Shown piece after piece: positions 24,148 to 31,484 of a DNA stretch of 34,393 nt. Numbering within the stretch: position 1 is the first letter of the stretch; each line of letters opens with the position of its first letter. The DNA is from an uncultured Lachnospiraceae bacterium. Its GTDB lineage: Bacteria; Bacillota; Clostridia; Lachnospirales; Lachnospiraceae. The stretch is taken from NCBI GenBank assembly GCA_910588595.1, contig CAJUQU010000006.1, forward strand, positions 1 through 34,393, given 5' to 3'. A program made the translations under genes and the position numbers. The notes under the pieces were generated by a model. The model saw only the letters and a list, made by a program, of their open reading frames with translations. It was not told where the DNA came from and made no database searches.

Positions 24148-25941
24148 ATGCACGTCATTACAGTGGGCAGCATCATAGAACGCGCCAGAAAAGAGCAGAA
24201 AGCAATCTCGCAGAAAACGCTGATCCAGGGAATCTGTTCTATACAGACTCTCTATGCGATCGAGACAAACCAGTACAAAACCGATATCCTGCTGGTGGAT
24301 ATTCTGTTGCAGCGTCTCGGAAAATCGCCCGACAAACTGGAGATCATCCTCTCGCAGGAGGCATACCAGCTTGTCCGCCAGCGGGATCTCATCGAAGAAG
24401 CAATCCTCCGGGGCAGGAAAGCACTCGCGGCTGCCGCGCTCGAAGCGTATCCAGCGCAGAACAATGTCAACCAGATGTACCAAAAAAGAATGCAGGCATG
24501 CCTGTCATACCGCATCGACAATGATCACGGGCACGCTGCCGAACTGATGCGGCACGCCATCGAACTGACCCTGCCGGACTTTTCTTATGAAAAGATCGAA
24601 GATTACCTGATCTCAACCGTTGAGATGGAAAATCTGCTCGCACTAGAACACGTGCAGTGTACCCGTGCCGCACAGTCAAACCTGCAGCCAGATACCAGAC
24701 ACCTGGAACTGTGCATGCAATACATCGACGATCACTTCACCGACAGCGAAGAACATGCTAAGATCTGTGCGAAATGCGCGTGGCTGCTCGCCAAAGCCTA
24801 TCTGGATCAGGGTCAGGCCGCACACGCAATGGTGATCTGTGAAAAGGGGATCAATGAACTGCGGAGCCATACCATGATCTATTTTATGTTACCGCTGCTC
24901 GAACTGATGGTACAGATCGGAACCAGGCTGGGCATGGCGCCTGAGCAGAACAGATATGTCAAATATCTTGAATCTCTGCGATTCGTGTGGGATTCCTATG
25001 CCCAGCCATGGTATCCCACCGACATGCTGCTTCACAATTGTTATCAAAAAGAGTACCACCTGGATCATGAGCTCATCAAGTCTGAACGGACTGCAAGAAA
25101 ACTAAGCCAGCAGGAACTGAGCGCTGGCATATACAAGAATGTTTCCTCCTTCTCGAACTTTGAAAAAGCAAAGGTAGCCCCAAATCGAAAAACGATTGAA
25201 AAACTGATGGAAAAGCTCAATATCGAGAGAGGGCTGTATAACGGCTTTGTGACCACAGATTCCTTTGAAGTCATGGAGCTGCGACATCAGCTCAATATCG
25301 CGCTGGCACATGATGAGTACCGGAAAGCCAAAGATCTGTTAGACCAGTTAAGGTCACAGCTGGATACAGCGATCGCCGGGAACAGGTATGTACTGGAAGA
25401 TGCCGAAATACTGATCGATAGAAAGCTGCAGAAGATCACTGCAGAAGCGGCTATCGAGCGGCAGCGGAAATTGTTTGAAAGCCTCCTCGATACCAAAAAG
25501 GAAAAACTTCGTCATATCCCGATGCGCAACGAAGTCCTGATCATCAACCATTACTGCGGGATCCTTATAGGATCAGGTCAAAAAAATAAGGCAGCTGATC
25601 TATATACACAAACGATCGGACAACTCCGAAGAAGCCACATAGATGTCAGGTACAGATATCGTTCTTTTTCACTGCTTTTATGTAATTATGTATATTGTCG
25701 CAGAGACCACTCTACTGTTTGTGAAGTATTGAGAAATGAATTGTTCTGTGGAAAATCTTCTGTACTTTCGTTTTGTTTGATAGACCTCCTTCATATATGG
25801 GGCAAGGAAGAAAAATCTGACCAGAAATGCATGAAATTATCAGAATCCATATATTATATAAGTGATTTATATAATTTTATTAATGAAAAAAAGAAATTTG
25901 ATGATTTTCTACTGAAAAAAGGAGTTAAAACAATACGTTAG
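24148..25941 (+). CDS. Large XRE/TPR-type regulator with two HTH domains, probable peptide-sensing (RNPP-like)
   Basis: A 597-residue cytoplasmic regulator. The first helix-turn-helix is at about residues 5-60 (IIERARKEQKAISQKTLIQG, IETNQYKTDILL). A second canonical XRE domain is at about 308-358 (IKSERTARKLSQQELSAGIY, FEKAKVAPNRKTIEKL). Both are followed by long helical, TPR-like regions, the architecture of peptide-binding regulators such as PlcR, Rgg and TprA. It ends tail to tail, overlapping by 3 bases, with a small secreted-peptide gene, and upstream of a radical SAM peptide operon. The last 100 or so codons (from about 25620) are clearly more AT-rich than the rest. Start: AAAGGAG 7 bases before ATG. 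Role as pheromone receptor is inferred. Confidence 0.75.
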   Translation: MHVITVGSIIERARKEQKAISQKTLIQGICSIQTLYAIETNQYKTDILLVDILLQRLGKSPDKLEIILSQEAYQLVRQRDLIEEAILRGRKALAAAALEAYPAQNNVNQMYQKRMQACLSYRIDNDHGHAAELMRHAIELTLPDFSYEKIEDYLISTVEMENLLALEHVQCTRAAQSNLQPDTRHLELCMQYIDDHFTDSEEHAKICAKCAWLLAKAYLDQGQAAHAMVICEKGINELRSHTMIYFMLPLLELMVQIGTRLGMAPEQNRYVKYLESLRFVWDSYAQPWYPTDMLLHNCYQKEYHLDHELIKSERTARKLSQQELSAGIYKNVSSFSNFEKAKVAPNRKTIEKLMEKLNIERGLYNGFVTTDSFEVMELRHQLNIALAHDEYRKAKDLLDQLRSQLDTAIAGNRYVLEDAEILIDRKLQKITAEAAIERQRKLFESLLDTKKEKLRHIPMRNEVLIINHYCGILIGSGQKNKAADLYTQTIGQLRRSHIDVRYRYRSFSLLLCNYVYCRRDHSTVCEVLRNELFCGKSSVLSFCLIDLLHIWGKEEKSDQKCMKLSESIYYISDLYNFINEKKKFDDFLLKKGVKTIR

Positions 25942-26096
25942 TTATTATTACTAATGTCATTACGTTCAGGCCATTCAGAACAAACAGCAATTGATTCTTC
26001 ATATATTGAAGCTTTGCAATCCGTTGCAGATATTACCACAACCATGAGCAATGGCAAAAACACTGTTTTCAGTAAATTTTTAGCATACTTTTCCAT
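25938..26096 (-). CDS. 52-residue secreted peptide, candidate pheromone precursor
   Basis: An unlisted small gene with GGAGG 10 bases before ATG 26096. The N-terminus MEKYAKNLLK is basic; LLKTVFLPLLMVVVISA (8-24) is a strong hydrophobic export segment; the exported tail (residues 26-52) holds C27 and C39 and ends CSEWPERNDISNNN. It converges on the large XRE regulator (stop codons overlap) and is divergent from the precursor-peptide operon. Its promoter carries the same 21-bp box as that operon. Regulator-peptide pairs like Rgg-SHP, PlcR-PapR and TprA-PhrA have this layout. That the tail is processed and sensed is an inference; it could also be a small exported effector. Confidence 0.65.
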   Translation of the reverse strand: MEKYAKNLLKTVFLPLLMVVVISATDCKASIYEESIAVCSEWPERNDISNNN

Positions 26097-26126
26097 AAAA
26101 TCACAACCTCCAAAAATTTTATATAT

Positions 26127-26166
26127 TGTATACCACTTTCTTCGGTTTGTACATAACTTTTCGCTT
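26127..26166 (-). promoter_or_regulatory. Promoter and activator box of the secreted peptide gene
   Basis: Read on the minus strand: the 21-bp box at 26166-26146 (AAGCGAAAAGTTATGTACAA plus A), 13 bases, then TATACA (26132-26127) as -10. There is no good -35, so the box probably binds an activator. It is the mirror copy of 26190-26210. Confidence 0.7.
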
Positions 26167-26189
26167 GATTAAATTTTTCCAAAATATTA

Positions 26190-26230
26190 AAGCGAAAAGT
26201 TATATACAAAATTTTCCATCCGTGTATAAT
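26190..26230 (+). promoter_or_regulatory. Promoter and activator box of the radical SAM peptide operon
   Basis: The box AAGCGAAAAGTTATATACAA plus A (26190-26210) is 20/21 identical to the inverted copy at 26146-26166. It is followed after 14 bases by TATAAT (26225-26230). Transcription would start near 26237, about 60 bases before the precursor ATG. Confidence 0.75.
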
Positions 26231-26295
26231 CAAATCTATCCAAGGCGCGCATGCGACAAATGACTATGGAAATACATGAAAGGAAGACTAATACA

Positions 26296-26382
26296 ATGAA
26301 AGTTATAAACAAACCAGACAAAAATAAGTTTCACGGACGTGACGTTGATATTAAGTGTCTCGTTGGTGCTATTATTAAGTAA
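26296..26382 (+). CDS. 28-residue precursor peptide of a radical SAM RiPP
   Basis: Encodes a 28-residue peptide beginning MKVINKPDKNKFHGRD and ending DIKCLVGAIIK; AAAGGAAG lies about 9 bases upstream of ATG. The charged N-terminal part (residues 1-16) would be the leader and the hydrophobic tail with its only cysteine C21 the core. It is the first gene behind a box-controlled promoter and directly precedes a SPASM-type maturase and an exporter, the standard RiPP layout. Asp18 and Cys21 stand in a DxxC arrangement; radical SAM enzymes are known to join cysteine sulfur to Asp or Asn beta-carbons in other peptides, so a thioether is one possibility. Too short for routine gene callers. Confidence 0.72.
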   Translation: MKVINKPDKNKFHGRDVDIKCLVGAIIK

Positions 26383-26408
26383 CATTAACAGCGCTTAATT
26401 ATCAATCG

Positions 26409-26436
26409 GGGGAAGATTTCATGCGAAATCTTCCCC
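26409..26436 (+). terminator. Perfect stem-loop between precursor and maturase genes
   Basis: GGGGAAGATTTC (26409-26420) pairs perfectly with GAAATCTTCCCC (26425-26436) around a 4-base loop. It is followed by ATTTAATT rather than a long T tract, so it probably stops only part of transcription or protects the precursor mRNA end, giving more precursor than enzyme. Confidence 0.8.
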
Positions 26437-26458
26437 ATTTAATTCAAGGAGAACATTC

Positions 26459-27646
26459 ATGAGAGAATCCATATTTAATTATCATTTCACCCTCAATAAT
26501 AAGAAATACATCTTCAACACCAACAACAGCGGTCTGCTGGAACAAAATCCTACAGGTTTTACCGACGAGGAGAACTTTTATCTGATTGAAAATAACTTTT
26601 TGGTAGATGATGCTCTGGATGAAGCTGCTGAACTGGAAAAAGAAATCAACCAAAACATCAAAAACGGGACTGACGACCTGCAGCTTACGATCGCCCTGAC
26701 CAACCAGTGCAATTTCAAATGTATCTATTGTTCGCAGGACAAGAATGAAAAAATGATGACAAAAGAAACCGCATGTGATATACTTAGTAAAATCGAAAAG
26801 ATACTGACGATTCGCAAATATCAATCTGTACACATACACTATTTTGGCGGCGAGCCGCTAATGAATATCCCCGTACTGCTCTATCTTGATGGACACCTGA
26901 AAGAGATCTGCGCATTACACGAGGTTCCATATCGTTCCCATATCACCACAAATGGATCTCTCCTTAACGATGAAATACTGGAAAAAGTAGGTTTTCACTC
27001 CATACAGCTGACCTTTGACGGAATGGAACAGACGCACAACCACTTTAGAGTTTCTGATTCTTTTCATTTTCAGGAGGAATTGGATCTCATCAGAAGGGTT
27101 CTCGTCAAAACACAGGCATCTGTCGTCTTTCGCATGAACATATGCCGCCAAAACAGAGCGGATGCCTTGAAACTGCACCGCTATATCATTGAGACATTTG
27201 GCAGTGAACGGATCAAAATCGCACCAAATCCAATGGTCAGATTTCATAAAAACGATCCCTTTGATATGCTGACTCCCAATGAATTTGCAGACACCCTGTT
27301 TCAAATCCGGCAGCTAATGGACATACTGACTGGTGAATTTGACCTCCCCACGCCAAAGCCACTTCCCTGCGGCTTTCCCTATGGAAATGCATACGCCATC
27401 AATCCTGATGGAAGCTGCGGTTTCTGCAGTAGTTTCCAGAACGGAAAAACCAAATTTTCAGATGTTGACATCTCTGCCAAAAGAGAACTTAAGTTCCGTA
27501 CAGAATGCAGAACCTGCAAATGCCTGCCGCTGTGTCTCGGCGGATGCCCGGCACAGACAGAACAGGACACCGAATGCTGTATCCCGGAAAAATATCGAAT
27601 GCAGGATATTATCGCACACTACATAGCCAGGATGCAGCCAGCATGA
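26459..27646 (+). CDS. Radical SAM/SPASM peptide maturase
   Basis: A 395-residue enzyme expected to modify the precursor peptide. Residues 1-75 form an N-terminal region ending in GFTDEENFYLIENNFLVDD, as in SPASM peptide maturases. The radical SAM cluster motif is C84-NFK-C88-IY-C91, followed by HYFGGEPLM and THITTNG-like SHITTNGSLL. The C-terminal SPASM domain for two extra iron-sulfur clusters shows C304, C320 or C323, then C350-x2-C353-x5-C359-x3-C363 (ECRTCKCLPLCLGGC) and C373/C374. Start: AAGGAG 7 bases before ATG. It is 27 bases upstream of the transporter. The bond it makes cannot be read from sequence; thioether or carbon-carbon links are the usual outcomes. Confidence 0.92.
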   Translation: MRESIFNYHFTLNNKKYIFNTNNSGLLEQNPTGFTDEENFYLIENNFLVDDALDEAAELEKEINQNIKNGTDDLQLTIALTNQCNFKCIYCSQDKNEKMMTKETACDILSKIEKILTIRKYQSVHIHYFGGEPLMNIPVLLYLDGHLKEICALHEVPYRSHITTNGSLLNDEILEKVGFHSIQLTFDGMEQTHNHFRVSDSFHFQEELDLIRRVLVKTQASVVFRMNICRQNRADALKLHRYIIETFGSERIKIAPNPMVRFHKNDPFDMLTPNEFADTLFQIRQLMDILTGEFDLPTPKPLPCGFPYGNAYAINPDGSCGFCSSFQNGKTKFSDVDISAKRELKFRTECRTCKCLPLCLGGCPAQTEQDTECCIPEKYRMQDIIAHYIARMQPA

Positions 27647-27673
27647 TATCCATAAACTGAGGAGGTTTCTACT

Positions 27674-29248
27674 ATGAAAACCAAACAATTGAAAAAATAT
27701 CCCTTTCCCATCTTGATGATGGCTGTCACGTTCGGCATATCCCTGCTGCTCCCTTATCTGTCCGGCTATCTGATCGATAACCTTCTCGCATCCCGCGACA
27801 CCGAAAAACTGTGGGGCTGGTTCTTCATAACTTTTCTCACTGTGGTCACAAGCATGGGATTCACATTTTTTTTCTGCAACTATAATCTCAACCGATTCAT
27901 CGTCATAAACAGCCGGATCCTGCAGAACAAAGCCATAGCGGATATCCTGCATATGAATCCGTCCCTGTTTTCCAAAAAGGATAAAGGCTATTACTACAAT
28001 CTCTGCACCAACAGCTGCACAAGTTATTCCGAGGTGCACGAGGAAATGTACTGCAACCTGATCGGCAATTTATTATATGTCATCGCGCTGCTTGCAGTCA
28101 TCTCCTGCACAAACTGGATCTTTGGCATCTTTTTCCTGATTTATGGCATCCTGCTCGCCGTCATCTCCCTGTATGGCTCCAGACCGTTGTTTGATATGCA
28201 GAAAGACGTGCTGACACGCCAGGATTCTTTTTTGTCAGAAAACAGGAATATCATCGAAAACAAGCTGGGAATCAACGCACTGCACACAGAGGCTTTCTTT
28301 CAGGAAGAATTTGGCAAATGCTGCAGCCATTATACCAAATATGTCCTAAAATACAAATTCTGGTATTATGTATGTGTCTATGCCCCCACCATGATCAACA
28401 AGATCTTTGGTGTCGTATATCTCTTTATCGCAGCGCTGCTCGTGTTCCGCGGCTCGGTCACAGTCGGTATCCTGATGATGGGGTACCAGTATCTGGAATC
28501 CTTTTCGGAACCGATCGCAACCGTATGCAATATCCTGACGCGCTACAAATCCAACAAGATCCACGTTGACCGCGTCGACCAGTTATCCATAGATGCCGAG
28601 CAGGAAAGCGAGACAGAGAAATATAAAACAGACCAGGAAGCGCTCTTCCTGGCAGAATCTTTTGACTTTTATAAAGGCGGCCAGCCGGACGATTTCCTCT
28701 ATCACATTGACTCCCTCTCTCTAAAAAAGAACGGCTTGTACGTGATCAAGGGGGAGAACGGCAGCGGGAAAAGCATGCTGCTGAACCTCATGCTCGGAAA
28801 TGTCAGCCCGGAGCATTCCAGGGGAATCTTCTCGCTCACCCGGGACATTCATGATACAGCCTTTCTCACGTATCCTTTTTTTGCTGTCAATGGCAGTTTT
28901 GACGACAATCTCTTTGGGATCACAAAGAATGAAGCGCTGCTCCGGACGCTCAACATTGACTTCGCAGACAAAGAAATCACAAACAATCCCATCAATCTAA
29001 GCTACGGACAGCAGCAGAAGCTCGCCCTGTTGCGCGTATTTGGGACAGACCAGCCGACGCTTTTTCTCGATGAACCGCTGTCCAATCTGGACGCGGAAAC
29101 ACAAAGCCAGGTAATTGACTATATCAAATCGTTAAAAGGGAAAAAGACGCTCCTCGTCGTCATGCACAGCGATGAACTTGACGACTCCGCTGACGGCATC
29201 CTGTGGATCAATGACCATAAAATGATCCTGAACAAACATGTTTCGTGA
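27674..29248 (+). CDS. ABC exporter (fused permease-ATPase) for the modified peptide
   Basis: A 524-residue half-transporter with about six membrane helices in residues 1-300 (for example FPILMMAVTFGISLLLPYLS near 12) and an ATPase domain: Walker A GENGSGKSML (about 360), signature LSYGQQQKLALLR (about 440), Walker B TLFLDEPLSNLDAE (about 464). There is no N-terminal C39 peptidase domain, so the leader must be removed by another protease or not at all. Start: GAGGAGG before ATG. As the last gene of the operon it most likely exports the mature peptide; a self-protection role is also possible. Confidence 0.9.
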   Translation: MKTKQLKKYPFPILMMAVTFGISLLLPYLSGYLIDNLLASRDTEKLWGWFFITFLTVVTSMGFTFFFCNYNLNRFIVINSRILQNKAIADILHMNPSLFSKKDKGYYYNLCTNSCTSYSEVHEEMYCNLIGNLLYVIALLAVISCTNWIFGIFFLIYGILLAVISLYGSRPLFDMQKDVLTRQDSFLSENRNIIENKLGINALHTEAFFQEEFGKCCSHYTKYVLKYKFWYYVCVYAPTMINKIFGVVYLFIAALLVFRGSVTVGILMMGYQYLESFSEPIATVCNILTRYKSNKIHVDRVDQLSIDAEQESETEKYKTDQEALFLAESFDFYKGGQPDDFLYHIDSLSLKKNGLYVIKGENGSGKSMLLNLMLGNVSPEHSRGIFSLTRDIHDTAFLTYPFFAVNGSFDDNLFGITKNEALLRTLNIDFADKEITNNPINLSYGQQQKLALLRVFGTDQPTLFLDEPLSNLDAETQSQVIDYIKSLKGKKTLLVVMHSDELDDSADGILWINDHKMILNKHVS

Positions 29249-29264
29249 TCCTCTCTCGACATTC

Positions 29265-29292
29265 AGCGGCTGTCCTGTCAGGGACAGCCGCT
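29265..29292. terminator. Hairpin between convergent genes
   Basis: AGCGGCTGTCC (29265-29275) and GGACAGCCGCT (29282-29292) pair perfectly around a 6-base loop. It sits in the 52-base gap between the ABC exporter and the DUF4179 gene and probably ends both, although neither side has a T tract. Confidence 0.7.
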
Positions 29293-29300
29293 TGCTCATC

Positions 29301-30665
29301 CTATGCCCCCGTCTCGACCACGGTCTTGAACAGCGCGCGCTCCTCCAGCACTTCCTGGAAGCTCCTGCCCAGATCGTTCCCCGGAATGCCATAGCCCTTG
29401 ATCTCGTTCATGTACGCATCGTAGTCACAGATGTAGATGTACACCCTGGAGATGTCATGCCCTGCGATCGCAAGCGCGCTGCTGCTGTAGCCGCTGCTCT
29501 CGATCTTATTGCCGTTTGCGTCGAGCGCTACCGCGATGATGTCTTCACCCTCGGTCGTGTTCAGCGTCATTTCCACCGCTGACAGTTCGATGCTCCTGAC
29601 TCCGATGCCTGCCTCGTTCGTCTGGTTGACCTCGATCACGCGGGATGCGCTGTCCTTTTGTGTGATCGTCAGATCGTAACTCCAGCTTCCCTCCTGCCAC
29701 CAGTTCTCATATTTGTTGGGATAATCAAAGCACTCCTGCGGCAGTGTCTTCATGTACGCCTGCCATTCCTCGTCGCTCATGTTATCCAGCTCCTCCCCGG
29801 ACTTTTGTCCCTCCGACGGGAACGGGAGCGGCTGTGCCAGATCCCCGACTATGCTGGAAATGTCGAGTTTCATGGTGAACGTCTGGGGGATCTCATACTC
29901 ATCCACATACTGTGCATAATTCTCACTCGTCAGCAGCAGCTCCTCTCCTGCCGCAACCGCTTCCTCGTACGCCTGTATGTATTTGCGCTCATCTTTATTG
30001 ATCTCTGAATAGTCGATCCGCAGGATCCCCTCAAACGTCTGCGCGTCCACGAATTTCCCCTCGATCAGGCGCAATGACTGAATGGTATCGGAGCGGAACG
30101 AATACTGTTCGACCGTCTTCAGCGACAGGCTCTGCGTCCCGTCTGTAAAGAGCGCCATCTCCGGGAACGCCTGCGCATTCTTGACATTCACGCCGATGTA
30201 CACCGCCTGATTCGTGGCGTACTGCTCCGTCAGCGTGATCGTGATATCCCCCGACGTCTTCTGATAGACCGTCGTATCACGCACGCCCTCCTCGCCGGAC
30301 GCCTCCTCATCCTTTGACGCGTCCCCGCCTTCCTGGTACAATACCACTGTATCTTCTTTGGGAAGCTGTCCGAACGAAAAGATATCCGCGATCCTGGAAA
30401 ATATGCCTCCCAGCACCGGAATCCCGCTCGCCAGCACCGGATTCATGACGCAGAACGTCACCATCAGCGCAAACACCGCCGCAACACTTCCGATTCCCAC
30501 ACTTATTTTTTTGATTATATTTAATTTATTCGTGCTCTTTGTTCCGCCCTTTCCAGCACTTGCATTTCTGATCATCCGATATGCCTCCTCCACCTTCGCA
30601 TCAATGATTTCACTCGGTTCCAGATCAGCCCCCAGGATTCTTCTCAGTTCACTTTCATGCATCAT
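29301..30665 (-). CDS. DUF4179 membrane protein, probable anti-sigma factor
   Basis: A 454-residue single-pass membrane protein encoded 52 bases after an ECF sigma factor. The cytoplasmic N-terminus (MMHESELRRILGADLEPS) should hold the sigma factor; the membrane helix is at about residues 55-80 (VGIGSVAAVFALMVTFCVMN). The DUF4179 domain follows outside, and the long extracellular C-terminus is acidic. RsiV/DUF4179-type proteins in Clostridia regulate the sigma factor by binding or proteolysis. Its trigger is not visible. The start is ATG 30665 with AAGGAG 6 bases upstream. Confidence 0.85.
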   Translation of the reverse strand: MMHESELRRILGADLEPSEIIDAKVEEAYRMIRNASAGKGGTKSTNKLNIIKKISVGIGSVAAVFALMVTFCVMNPVLASGIPVLGGIFSRIADIFSFGQLPKEDTVVLYQEGGDASKDEEASGEEGVRDTTVYQKTSGDITITLTEQYATNQAVYIGVNVKNAQAFPEMALFTDGTQSLSLKTVEQYSFRSDTIQSLRLIEGKFVDAQTFEGILRIDYSEINKDERKYIQAYEEAVAAGEELLLTSENYAQYVDEYEIPQTFTMKLDISSIVGDLAQPLPFPSEGQKSGEELDNMSDEEWQAYMKTLPQECFDYPNKYENWWQEGSWSYDLTITQKDSASRVIEVNQTNEAGIGVRSIELSAVEMTLNTTEGEDIIAVALDANGNKIESSGYSSSALAIAGHDISRVYIYICDYDAYMNEIKGYGIPGNDLGRSFQEVLEERALFKTVVETGA

Positions 30666-30717
30666 ATCATTCTCCTTCTCTCACCGCATTCTGACTGTGT
30701 ACAGGTGCGCTGTCCTG

Positions 30718-31239
30718 TCAGGCAAACTTGTCAGCCTTGCCTTCCAATGAGTCGCGCAGCTGCTCCTTGCCGCGGTGCAGCCTGCTCTTGACCGTATTTT
30801 CGTTCATATCGAGAGCCTGCGCGATCTCCCTGACCGTAAACTGCTCCCCAAAATACAACTGGAAGATCACCCTGCTGTCATCCGGCAGCACGGAGAGCAT
30901 CTCGCGAAACTCCACATCCGCCTTTCCGGCATCGCAGACTGCCTCCTCGCTGTAGTCCTCCAGATACGCTTTGCGCTGGTTTGACCGATACTTTTTCGTA
31001 CATCTGTTGATCAGGATCCGGACAATCCATGTCCTGAAATACTCCTCCCTTTTCAGGCTGCCTATGTGCTCGTAGGCATCTAGTATCGTGTCCTGCATGA
31101 CATCCGCGACATCCTCATCGTTCCTCAGATATCCAAGCGCAACCCGCCGCAGCGTCATTTTGCAGTCCTCGATCAGATTGATAAACGCATCCGCATCGCC
31201 GCGCCTTGCGCGTACCACCATTGTATTGAACGTATTCAT
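30718..31239 (-). CDS. ECF-type RNA polymerase sigma factor
   Basis: A 173-residue sigma-70 family factor. Region 2 contains RNDEDVADVMQDTILDAYEHI and EYFRTWIVRILINRC; region 4 has LPDDSRVIFQLYFGEQFTVR, EIAQALDMNENTVKSRLHRG. It lacks regions 1 and 3, as ECF factors do. ATG 31239 is preceded by GGAGGAGG; a longer frame to 31311 is not supported. It forms an operon with the DUF4179 gene, and probably controls envelope-stress genes including itself. Confidence 0.92.
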   Translation of the reverse strand: MNTFNTMVVRARRGDADAFINLIEDCKMTLRRVALGYLRNDEDVADVMQDTILDAYEHIGSLKREEYFRTWIVRILINRCTKKYRSNQRKAYLEDYSEEAVCDAGKADVEFREMLSVLPDDSRVIFQLYFGEQFTVREIAQALDMNENTVKSRLHRGKEQLRDSLEGKADKFA

Positions 31240-31358
31240 TTTCCTCCTCCGCTCTGTTCCGTACACCCGATATCCCCTGCAAGGCAGGCGCTGTGGGAAG
31301 TCAACCGTCACAGCTCCCTGTCATCTGACTATTCCGGGCGCACCGTCTCATTTGTTAG

Positions 31359-31409
31359 ACCAAATCGATTCAGCTTTCATAGATTAGATACCGCATGACG
31401 CGATTTGGT
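31359..31409. promoter_or_regulatory. Inverted repeat upstream of the sigma factor gene
   Basis: ACCAAATCG (31359-31367) and CGATTTGGT (31401-31409) are perfect 9-bp inverted arms 33 bases apart, 120-170 bases upstream of the sigma factor start. Could be an operator pair for the sigma operon or part of a terminator region; no further support. Confidence 0.35.
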
Positions 31410-31426
31410 TGCATCAGATTCCAGAA

Positions 31427-31462
31427 AGCAAAAAAAAGACCTTTTTTGGTCTTTCTTTTGCA
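31427..31462 (-). terminator. Terminator of the aldo/keto reductase gene
   Basis: AAAGACC (31435-31441) and GGTCTTT (31448-31454) with long A tracts on the left and T-rich sequence on the right; read on the minus strand the stem is followed by TTTTTTT, about 30 bases past the stop at 31485. Works in both directions. Confidence 0.8.
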
Positions 31463-31484
31463 CGCTTGCTTTTGCTTTTTTTAT

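Noticed and set aside
25954-26172. 72-codon plus-strand frame after the regulator
   Set aside because: It is the opposite strand of the secreted-peptide gene and its promoter and has no ribosome site; the minus-strand frame has GGAGG and a clear export segment.
27674-29248. Peptidase-containing (C39) ABC transporter
   Set aside because: The protein begins directly with membrane helices; no N-terminal cysteine protease domain is present.
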